In this document: positions 1-6,691 of the stretch, one piece after another
Numbering within the stretch: the stretch's first letter is position 1
How the letters are laid out: each line of letters opens with the position of its first letter
Source of the DNA: Thermoproteota archaeon
Lineage (GTDB): Archaea > Thermoproteota > Methanomethylicia > Nezhaarchaeales > WYZ-LMO8
Direction: 5' to 3'
DNA: 10,553 bases
Assembly: GCA_011605835.1 (NCBI GenBank)
Contig: JAAOZJ010000087.1
Coordinates: 1 to 10,553 of the forward strand
Position numbers and translations under genes: made by a program
Notes under the pieces: model-generated
Database searches by the model: none
Told to the model about the DNA's origin: nothing
Seen by the model: only the letters and a program-made list of their open reading frames with translations

Positions 1-1182
<1,182 letters not shown>

Positions 1183-1276
1183 GAAGGCCCACTAACCCTC
1201 GATGAATGAACGGCTTCTTATTAACTGGTCGTCAACTCCAAAAGATATAAGAAGGCCTAGTTAAATAGAGTGGCAG
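1183..1276. promoter_or_regulatory. Divergent promoter region between the GTPase and proteasome genes
   Basis: This short AT-richer gap separates two divergent genes. AGATATAA at 1243-1250 is a TATA-box candidate; on the plus strand it would start transcription near 1273. Read on the minus strand the same block is CTTATATCT, which would start near 1221. A second minus-strand candidate, GTTAATAAG (1216-1224 reversed), would start near 1194, 12 bases before the GTPase ATG. On the plus strand TTAAATA at 1261-1267 could also serve. Spacings are judged by eye against the usual ~26 bases from TATA centre to start. Confidence 0.45.
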
Positions 1277-1312
1277 GTGTGCTTCATGTATAACGTTGGC
1301 CACAGAGAGCAA

Positions 1313-1915
1313 ATGAGCGCTTACTGGGCCGTGGGCGCGACCACCGTCGGGGTGAGGGTTGAGGAAGGCGTCGTGCTAGCTTCCGAGAAGAGGGTCAGCT
1401 ACGGCTTCACAGTGACGAGCAAGTCGGCCAAGAAGATCTTCAAGATATCAGACCACCTCGGGATAGCCTGCGCGGGCCTCATAGGAGACATGCAGGCAAT
1501 AGCCAGGAGCCTGAGGGCGGAGCTCAGGCTCTACGAGCTCGACACCAACAGGAAGATGTCGGTCAGGGCCGCCGCTAAGCTCTTGGCGAACATGCTTTTC
1601 AGCCAGCGCTACATGCCCCTCATGAGCGAGACCCTCGTGGGCGGCGTGGACGACACCGGGTCGCACCTATTTGTGCTAGACGCCATCGGCTCCCTCATAG
1701 AGGACGACTACGCCGCCCTCGGCAGTGGAGCGACGATAGCCATAGGCATACTGGAGGCTGGCTACAGAAAGGACATGAACGTTGACGAGGCTAGGGGCCT
1801 GGCGATAAAGGCCGTGAGGGCCGCGATAGAGAGGGATGCGCTGAGCGGGGACGGCATAGACGTCCTAGCGATAACTAAGAAGGGGGCAGAGGAAAGGTTC
1901 GAAGCGGTAAAGTAG
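1313..1915 (+). CDS. psmB: Proteasome beta subunit, crenarchaeal type, predicted catalytically inactive
   Basis: About 200 residues matching the 20S proteasome beta subunit. It lacks the N-terminal helix of alpha subunits and has the beta core: ATTVGVRVEEGVVLASEKR, KSAKKIF, AGLIGDMQ, LVGGVDDTG, GSGATIAIGILEAGY and ERDALSGDGIDV. Aligning by the conserved E17, R19, K33 and G47 puts an alanine (residue 9 here) at the position of the catalytic Thr1. The other active-site positions are kept (K33, the GSG serine, D and S of RDALSGDGID). Crenarchaea commonly have one active and one inactive beta subunit; this resembles the inactive Sulfolobus type, which also has Ala-Thr here. The start is uncertain. 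I prefer ATG 1313, giving a short N-terminus like that relative, but GTG 1277 (near-leaderless from the TATA at 1243) and ATG 1286 are in frame. Confidence 0.9.
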   Translation: MSAYWAVGATTVGVRVEEGVVLASEKRVSYGFTVTSKSAKKIFKISDHLGIACAGLIGDMQAIARSLRAELRLYELDTNRKMSVRAAAKLLANMLFSQRYMPLMSETLVGGVDDTGSHLFVLDAIGSLIEDDYAALGSGATIAIGILEAGYRKDMNVDEARGLAIKAVRAAIERDALSGDGIDVLAITKKGAEERFEAVK

Positions 1916-1934
1916 CTAGCGTGCATCCGAAGAG

Positions 1935-2912
1935 CTACGGCTTCACCTTGACAGGTTCGCCGATCCTAGAGAGCAACGCGACTCGCGAGCCGAGGCTGTC
2001 GGCGACTAAGCTATAGCCGCTTGCCTTGCTCAATTTTTTCGCAAACTCGATGACGTCCCTATGCTTGGGCATGTTCTCAAGCCTTAGCCTGAACCTCGAG
2101 TACCCCAAGTACATGTAGCCCTTGACCTCAACGTACCAGGGCTCTGCAAGTGAAACGAGCTTGGCGAAACCCTCTACGTCGCCCTCGCGATCGTTCACCC
2201 CCTTTATCAGCGTGATCCTGATGACCGTGGGGCACCTGAACTCCCTCACAAGCCCCAAGCTCCTCATCAACCTCCGCCATCCGTCGGCCAGTGAGCATCT
2301 GGACAGGGCCGCGAACTTCTCCTCTGACGATGCGTTTACTGACACGTAAAGCTGAGAGGGCTGGCCCCTATCCAATAACTTCGTCAGCCTCTCCGGATAC
2401 ATGCCGTTCGTGACCAAGAAGGTCGTGAACCCCTTGCTCCTGCAGAGCTCTATGAACTCTCCGAGCCTCTCGTAGAGGGTGGGCTCGCCCGCGAGGCTTA
2501 TGGCGAAGTGCTTTGGATGAAGCGCCTCGACGTACTTCTCCCTTATCACCTTGGGGTTCGACTTGTAGCCGCTCAAGATCCTTAACTGGGCTTTGATGGC
2601 TTGCTCGAATATCGCCTTCTCGTCGTCGTAGGTCATGAAGTCCTCCTCCCTCCAAGAGGGGACCTCGGGGTCCCCCCTCTCCACCCTCCAACAGTGGAGG
2701 CAACTGTTCGGGCATGCGAGCGTGGGGGTCATCTGTATGCACCTGTGGCTCTCGATGCCGTACCAGTTCTTGTAACAGAACCTATTGCCCGTCAGCGCGG
2801 CATGGAGCCAATGGCACTTCTTGACAGCGGCAGTCTTCTTGCTACCGATCAGTTGATACTTCTGCTGCCTCAGCAAGTCTACGATGATCGATGAAGTCGG
2901 TCGCAATAGCAT
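1935..2912 (-). CDS. taw1: 4-demethylwyosine synthase (radical SAM), TYW1/Taw1
   Basis: A 325-residue radical SAM enzyme that condenses N1-methylguanosine-37 of tRNA-Phe with carbons from pyruvate to form the tricyclic 4-demethylwyosine. The radical SAM cluster motif is CPNSCLHC (C67, C71, C74), inside MTPTLACPNSCLHCW. The second 4Fe-4S cluster specific to TYW1 is supported by C33 (KKCHW), C46 (RFCYK) and C58 (HRCIQ), which lie upstream of it as in archaeal Taw1. SLAGEPTLY (about 139-147) is the family's SAM-binding GEPT segment. Archaeal Taw1 lacks the flavodoxin domain of yeast TYW1, and so does this protein. The ATG at 2912 has GGAGAG a few bases upstream. A minus-strand TATA-like CGTTTATG lies at about 2956-2963. 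The gene converges on the proteasome gene with 19 bases between stops. Confidence 0.95.
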   Translation of the reverse strand: MLLRPTSSIIVDLLRQQKYQLIGSKKTAAVKKCHWLHAALTGNRFCYKNWYGIESHRCIQMTPTLACPNSCLHCWRVERGDPEVPSWREEDFMTYDDEKAIFEQAIKAQLRILSGYKSNPKVIREKYVEALHPKHFAISLAGEPTLYERLGEFIELCRSKGFTTFLVTNGMYPERLTKLLDRGQPSQLYVSVNASSEEKFAALSRCSLADGWRRLMRSLGLVREFRCPTVIRITLIKGVNDREGDVEGFAKLVSLAEPWYVEVKGYMYLGYSRFRLRLENMPKHRDVIEFAKKLSKASGYSLVADSLGSRVALLSRIGEPVKVKP

Positions 2913-2979
2913 TTTACACTCTCCGGCCTTCTTACCAACTCAGGTGAGAAGAGAGGCATAAACGTTGAGGTGAAGCGAG
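2913..2979. promoter_or_regulatory. Divergent regulatory gap with strong Shine-Dalgarno GAGGTGA for diphthine synthase
   Basis: This gap serves TYW1 leftward and diphthine synthase rightward. GAGGTGA at 2967-2973 is complementary to the archaeal 16S 3' end and sits 6 bases before CTG 2980. Leftward, CGTTTATG (reverse of 2956-2963) is a TATA candidate that would give TYW1 a leader of about 20 bases containing GGAGAG. A rightward TATA is less clear; ATTTTACA at 2911-2918 is possible. Confidence 0.5.
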
Positions 2980-3759
2980 CTGGGCCTGGCTTTCATAGGC
3001 GTAGGTCTTACGGCTAGGGGGCTGACAATCGAAGGGCTTCAGGAAGCAAAGAGGGCTGACCACCTCTTCATAGACCTCTACACGAGCCTAATTCCCAAGG
3101 ACGAGTTGCTCGCGCTTCAATCCCTGATAGGCAGGGAGGCCAAGCCCCTGCGCCGATCGGACCTCGAAGGCCGTGGGGCCCGGAAGATATTGGACCTCGC
3201 GGAAAGAGGGTCCGTAGCGCTATTGACCATAGGAGACCCGTTTATAGCCACGACCCACATAGCCCTTAAGATAGAAGCCGTCAAGAGGGGGATAAAGGTC
3301 AAGTACGTGCCCTCGGCATCCATCCTGAGCGTGGTGCCGGGCTTGACAGGTCTGTCCAGCTACAAATTTGGGAAGTCGGCCACGGTGGTCTTCCCGGAGA
3401 AGGGCTCGAACAACGCAGCTTACGACGCTATAAGGGACAACTTGTCTAGAGGACTTCATACGTTGCTCTACTTGGATCTAGACGTCGAGAGCGGCAAGGC
3501 CATGACCATAAACGAGGCGTTGAGGTTACTGCTCGAGGTGGAGGCCCAGAGAGGAGAGGGGGTCGTAAAGGGGGATAGGCTAATTGTTGGGGTAGCGAGG
3601 GCGTGCTGGGACAGTGAGGTCGTAAAGGCCTCGAGCCTCTCTAAGCTCCTCGACTACGACTTCGGGCCTCCTCCTCACGTGCTCGTCTTTCCCGGGGCGC
3701 TCCACTTCGTGGAGCTCGAGGCGTTGAAGACCTTTGCGGGAATGGAGGAGTGCCCTTGA
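2980..3759 (+). CDS. dphB: Diphthine synthase (SAM-dependent methyltransferase), probable CTG start
   Basis: DphB methylates the modified histidine of elongation factor 2 with SAM, the second step of diphthamide synthesis. With a CTG start the protein is 259 residues, the family's normal size. It opens MGLAFIGVGLTARGLTIEGL, the expected first strand and glycine turn, then DLYTS (32-36), GDPFIATTH (85-93, the SAM-site signature) and GLTGLSSYKFG (121-131). No ATG, GTG or TTG occurs between the in-frame stop at 2971-2973 and this homologous N-terminus; the next in-frame start, TTG 3106, would delete about 42 conserved residues. GAGGTGA lies 6 bases before CTG 2980, which is why I chose it; CTG 2986 is the alternative. 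The stop overlaps the next gene's start, so the two genes are translationally coupled. Confidence 0.92.
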   Translation: MGLAFIGVGLTARGLTIEGLQEAKRADHLFIDLYTSLIPKDELLALQSLIGREAKPLRRSDLEGRGARKILDLAERGSVALLTIGDPFIATTHIALKIEAVKRGIKVKYVPSASILSVVPGLTGLSSYKFGKSATVVFPEKGSNNAAYDAIRDNLSRGLHTLLYLDLDVESGKAMTINEALRLLLEVEAQRGEGVVKGDRLIVGVARACWDSEVVKASSLSKLLDYDFGPPPHVLVFPGALHFVELEALKTFAGMEECP

Positions 3760-4511
3760 GCCCTTGGAGGTCCGACGAGGAGAGGCTCTCGAGGTACTTT
3801 GACTACGTCGAGAGGATCCTCGAGAAGATGAGGCTAAAACCTCCTCGACGCTTGAGGTGTCGGGTCAAGGCGATAATCGATAACGCGAAACGCTATTACG
3901 AGGACGCTAGGTACTACGCGAGGTTGGGGGACTACCCCACGAGCTACGTCTGCGTGGCGTATTGCGAAGGCCTATTAGACTGCCTAAAATACCTAGGCCT
4001 GATAGAGGTGGAGGGAGAGGTCGTGGCCGAGAGAAGGAAGAGGGTCATGGTCGCGGGGGTCTTCGACATAATACACCCAGGGCACATATTCTTGATATCG
4101 AAGGCTGCTGAGCTGGGGGACGTGATCGTCGTGGTCGCCCGCGACTCCACGGTTCAGAGGCTCAAGGGTAGGAGGCCCGTAGTGCCCGAGGGACAGAGGC
4201 TCGAGGTGGTCAAGAGCATTAAGGGGGTCAAGGAAGCAGTCTTGGGGAACGAGGGAGAGGACATGCTTAAGATAGTCGAGGAGCTAAGGCCAGATGTCAT
4301 AATGCTAGGTCCGAACCAGAACTTCGACGAAGAGAGGCTCAGGAGAGAACTGGAGGAGAGAGGCCTCAAGGTAGAGGTCGTGAGGCTCAAGGAGCTCTAC
4401 GAGGCACACAAGCTCTGTAGCACTACAAAGATAATAAAGGAGATACTGATGAGAGAGGACCTTCAAAAGCTAGTCGCAGAGCTCAACTGGCAAGGATCGC
4501 ACTCATCTTAG
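3756..4511 (+). CDS. DUF357 domain fused to cytidylyltransferase-like nucleotidyltransferase (FAD synthase/TagD-like)
   Basis: A two-part protein of 251 residues. The N-terminal ~85 residues are helical and charged, with tyrosine-rich ERYYEDARYY-like segments (here AKRYYEDARYYARLGDY), fitting the archaeal DUF357 family. From about residue 96 the HIGH-type nucleotidyltransferase domain begins: VMVAGVFDIIHPGHIFLISKA with HPGH at about 107-110, then GRRPVVPEGQR, MLGPNQNFDE, and CSTTKII (about 221-227) in place of the usual ISSTxI motif. Such domains transfer AMP or CMP to a phosphorylated substrate; archaeal RibL makes FAD from FMN, but the substrate here cannot be read from sequence. I chose TTG 3756 because GGAGG (3744-3748) precedes it by 7 bases and it overlaps the dphB stop as TTGA; GTG 3750 is also in frame. 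Its end overlaps the opposing epimerase gene by 9 bases. Confidence 0.85.
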   Translation: MSPWRSDEERLSRYFDYVERILEKMRLKPPRRLRCRVKAIIDNAKRYYEDARYYARLGDYPTSYVCVAYCEGLLDCLKYLGLIEVEGEVVAERRKRVMVAGVFDIIHPGHIFLISKAAELGDVIVVVARDSTVQRLKGRRPVVPEGQRLEVVKSIKGVKEAVLGNEGEDMLKIVEELRPDVIMLGPNQNFDEERLRRELEERGLKVEVVRLKELYEAHKLCSTTKIIKEILMREDLQKLVAELNWQGSHSS

Positions 4512-5414
4512 GACCCTCTTGTAATAGTCTATTAGGCGGGGCACCGCGTCCTCGACCCTCCACTTGGCTTTGAACTTCAGGAGCTCCTCGGCTTTCTTGG
4601 TGTCCGCGAGCGTGTGATAGACGTAGTTCTTTATGGGGTTCTCGACGAACCTCGCCTTGACCTCTAAGCCCTTGCCTCTCAGGACGTTCAACATGTCATT
4701 GAAGGAGTAAGCCCTCCCCCCTCCGACGTTGAACACATCGAACTTGCCCTCCCCGTACTCTAAGGCCTTGATGTTGGCATCTACGACGTCCTCGACGTAC
4801 ACGAGGTCCCTGCTCTGCGACCCGTCGCCGTAGATCGTGAACTCGCTTCCCTTTAACCCGCTCCAGATCATCTGGGTCAACACGTTGGCGTAGCCCCCCT
4901 TGTGCTGCTCCCTCTCGCCGTACACGCTGAAGTACCTCAGAGCGACGACCTCGACGCCGTAAAGGTCCGAGTATAGCTTGCACAACCTCTCGCAGTAGTA
5001 CCTTGCCTCTGTGTAGTAGTCCGTCACGAACACCGGCATGTCCTCGCGCCACGGTATCGGGTTGCCGTTGTAAATGGAGCTCGTCGACGCCAATATCACC
5101 TTCGACTTGTTCTTCTTAGCGTACTCGAGCACGGAGATCATGTCGTTCACGACCTTCGACGTCAGCTGAGGGTCCTTCTTGTACATGGGCGACGACGATG
5201 GGATGCCGTTGTGGAAAATGACATCGACCCTAAAGTCTAGGCGAGCTACGTCGCCTGAAGCCCCCTTTACGAACTTAGCATCAAGGCCCTTTATGTTCTC
5301 CTCGACACCCAATGAGAGGTCGTCTAGGACGTAGACCTCGAAGCCCCTCTTGCAAAGTTCTTCGACTAAGTGGCTACCTATGAACCCACAACCGCCCGTT
5401 ACGAGGACCTTCAT
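4503..5414 (-). CDS. NAD-dependent sugar epimerase/dehydratase (extended SDR) with YxxxR
   Basis: A 303-residue extended short-chain dehydrogenase, probably acting on a nucleotide-sugar. The Rossmann motif is TGGCGFIGSH (about 6-15) and LDDLS (30-34) is the acidic NAD-ribose site. STSSIY (110-115) gives the catalytic serine region, and RYFSVYGER, YGDGSQSRDLVYVEDVV and FNVGGG are the usual substrate-side blocks. The catalytic YxxxK reads YTEAR (Y134-R138), so lysine is replaced by arginine, and FHNGIPSSSPMY replaces the common FHLAA segment. These two changes suggest a distinct archaeal subfamily rather than a standard GalE. ATG 5414 gives the canonical MKVLVTGG start; an in-frame ATG at 5456 would add 14 unlikely residues. 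It lies 59 bases downstream of the oxidoreductase gene and is probably cotranscribed. Confidence 0.88.
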   Translation of the reverse strand: MKVLVTGGCGFIGSHLVEELCKRGFEVYVLDDLSLGVEENIKGLDAKFVKGASGDVARLDFRVDVIFHNGIPSSSPMYKKDPQLTSKVVNDMISVLEYAKKNKSKVILASTSSIYNGNPIPWREDMPVFVTDYYTEARYYCERLCKLYSDLYGVEVVALRYFSVYGEREQHKGGYANVLTQMIWSGLKGSEFTIYGDGSQSRDLVYVEDVVDANIKALEYGEGKFDVFNVGGGRAYSFNDMLNVLRGKGLEVKARFVENPIKNYVYHTLADTKKAEELLKFKAKWRVEDAVPRLIDYYKRVLR

Positions 5415-5473
5415 GGAAACCGCCCTAGCCCTAGGCTCCCATAACGTTTGCCCCATACGATCATGTAATACAG

Positions 5474-6325
5474 CTACGCCATCGTCGAGGCGACTTCGTC
5501 TTTAAAGCGCCTGACTTGCCCGAGCGCCTCTCTCAACCTCACTATGCCTAGGATGAGGTAGTTCATCCCCGATCTCTTGTAGCTCTCAGCCTCCCTCACG
5601 AACTCCTTCCAGTCCTCGTGAGGGGCTATTATGCAGGCGAACGTAAAGTCGCCAGACTTCCCCCTGCTCTCCCTGAGTCTCCTGACCGTCTCGACCCTCT
5701 TGCCGTAGTCCTCGCTACTTACATAGGTAGGAAGCCATCTAGGCCCTATGCAGATGAGGCCGTCGCCCATCTCCGCCGTCAGCTCGAGCACTTTCCTGCC
5801 GGCGCCCCCGAACCACAGAGGCGGGCGTGGCTTCTGCAAGGGCTTGGGCAAGAGGACCGCGTCCTTAGCCTTGTAGTACTTCCCCTCGAAGCTCACCTTG
5901 TCCTCGGTCCAGAGCCTTACTATGAGTTCGAGTCCCTCTTTGGCCTTCTCGAACCTAACGTTGTTTGGGTCCCAGCGACTGTAAGCCTCGAACTCGGGGA
6001 TGTACCATCCAATGCCGACCCCCAAGATCGCCCTCCCGCCCGAGAGCACGTCAAGCGTGGAGACCATCTTTGCCAGCATGCCCGGCGGCCTGAAGGGAAT
6101 CGGGGTGACGCACGTCCCGAGCTTAATCTTAGAGGTCTTGGCCGCTAGGTAGGACAGGTAGAGCCACGGCTCCAAGGTCTCGTCGCTCCACGGGAGCATG
6201 TAATGGTCAGTGACGAAGAAAGCGTCAAACTCCAGCTTCTCGGCCTCCAACACGAGCTCTTCGAGAATCTTGAGCCTGTCCAGCAACCCCCTTTGAGCGT
6301 TCGAGACGACGACGCCAAACTTCAA
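5474..6325 (-). CDS. LLM-class flavin/F420-dependent oxidoreductase (luciferase-like)
   Basis: A TIM-barrel luciferase-like monooxygenase-family protein of 283 residues. Recognisable parts are the opening strand KFGVVVSNA, VTDHYMLPW (about 38-46), KIKLGTCVTPIPFRPP, STLDVLSGGRAILGVGIGW (about 89-107) with EFEAYSRW, and KPRPPLWFGGAG (substrate and cofactor side). In archaea such proteins often use coenzyme F420, but the sequence does not decide between FMN and F420 and the substrate is unknown. TTG 6325 is preferred: GGTGG lies 5 bases upstream, it gives the family-like start MKFGVVV, and a TATA-like element is correctly spaced. GTG 6334 would add three residues. The downstream neighbour is the YxxxR epimerase. 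A transposon remnant lies immediately upstream. Confidence 0.88.
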   Translation of the reverse strand: MKFGVVVSNAQRGLLDRLKILEELVLEAEKLEFDAFFVTDHYMLPWSDETLEPWLYLSYLAAKTSKIKLGTCVTPIPFRPPGMLAKMVSTLDVLSGGRAILGVGIGWYIPEFEAYSRWDPNNVRFEKAKEGLELIVRLWTEDKVSFEGKYYKAKDAVLLPKPLQKPRPPLWFGGAGRKVLELTAEMGDGLICIGPRWLPTYVSSEDYGKRVETVRRLRESRGKSGDFTFACIIAPHEDWKEFVREAESYKRSGMNYLILGIVRLREALGQVRRFKDEVASTMA

Positions 6326-6373
6326 GTTAACCACCGAGTGTTAAGTGTAGGGAGCCCTAGCGCTAAATATCTT
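6326..6373 (-). promoter_or_regulatory. Candidate promoter and ribosome site of the oxidoreductase gene
   Basis: Read on the minus strand, AAGATATTTAGCG (6361-6373 reversed) is a TATA-like element whose centre is about 26 bases above position 6341. That start would give a ~16-base leader containing GGTGG just before TTG 6325. The element abuts the left border of the tnpB remnant, so decay of the transposon has left little space for any other promoter. Confidence 0.35.
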
Positions 6374-6383
6374 GCCGTAATCC

Positions 6384-6604
6384 TTTGTCGCCGACTTCGA
6401 GTTTACATCAACAACATGCCCAAGATCCGCTTGAAGCTTGTTGAGAACGGCTGCAGAAAAATGAAGTGCCCTGGATGCGAATTTGAGGCGGATAGAGATA
6501 CTGTAACTGTTCTTCTGAATATTGGAGGAAAGCGCTTGGAGGGATGGGGGGAGCTCTGGCCCCCTGAATGCCCTCAAATGACAGATGTAAACCTGAGTAC
6601 CTGA
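6384..6604 (+). pseudogene. tnpB: Decayed C-terminal fragment of TnpB (IS605/IS1341-type), frameshifted
   Basis: Only about the last 70 codons of a tnpB gene remain. TnpB is the RNA-guided nuclease of IS200/IS605 elements and has a RuvC fold with a zinc ribbon. The first frame reads FVADFEFTSTTCPRSA (from 6384), matching the FTSTTCPxCG start of the zinc ribbon. A one-base loss near 6426-6435 moves the match to LKLVENGCRKMKCPGCEFEADRD, then TVTVLLNIGGKRL and PPECPQMTDV, ending at TGA 6604. The second cysteine of the first CPxC pair is Ser (TCC). The last RuvC aspartate, in ADRD, is retained. Nothing upstream of 6384 matches the remaining ~300 residues of a normal TnpB; the oxidoreductase gene starts only about 60 bases to the left. 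It cannot make an active nuclease. Confidence 0.85.
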
Positions 6605-6670
6605 GTAAATGAGGGGAAACCGCTGAGCCGCCTAGGGGACCCTCGCCCTTTGGGGCGGAGGAGCGCTATG
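6605..6670 (+). mobile_element. Probable right-end remnant of the IS605/IS1341-type element, with omega/reRNA-like hairpin
   Basis: Directly after the tnpB fragment comes GAGGGGAAACCGCTGAGCCGCC followed by a GC-rich hairpin: CGCCC (6644-6648), loop TTTG, GGGCG (6653-6657), extendable by CCT/AGG (6641-6643 with 6659-6661) around a bulged G. In this family the element's right end encodes the 3' scaffold of the guide RNA and its terminal hairpin. In the tnpB frame, codons past the TGA still read VNEGKPLSRLGDPRPLGRRS, so the TGA at 6602-6604 may itself be a decay mutation. The exact right boundary is not determined; no left end is visible. Confidence 0.55.
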
Positions 6671-6691
6671 CCTTGAGCTTTTGCTTTGCCC

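Noticed and set aside
4696..5052. Minus-strand frame within the YxxxR epimerase gene
   Set aside because: Same strand, shifted frame, Arg/Gly/Val-rich translation with no motif; a shadow of the real gene.
5618..6148. Long plus-strand open frame opposite the oxidoreductase gene
   Set aside because: It mirrors codons of a well-supported gene, has low-complexity Arg/Pro-rich content, and no homologous motif.
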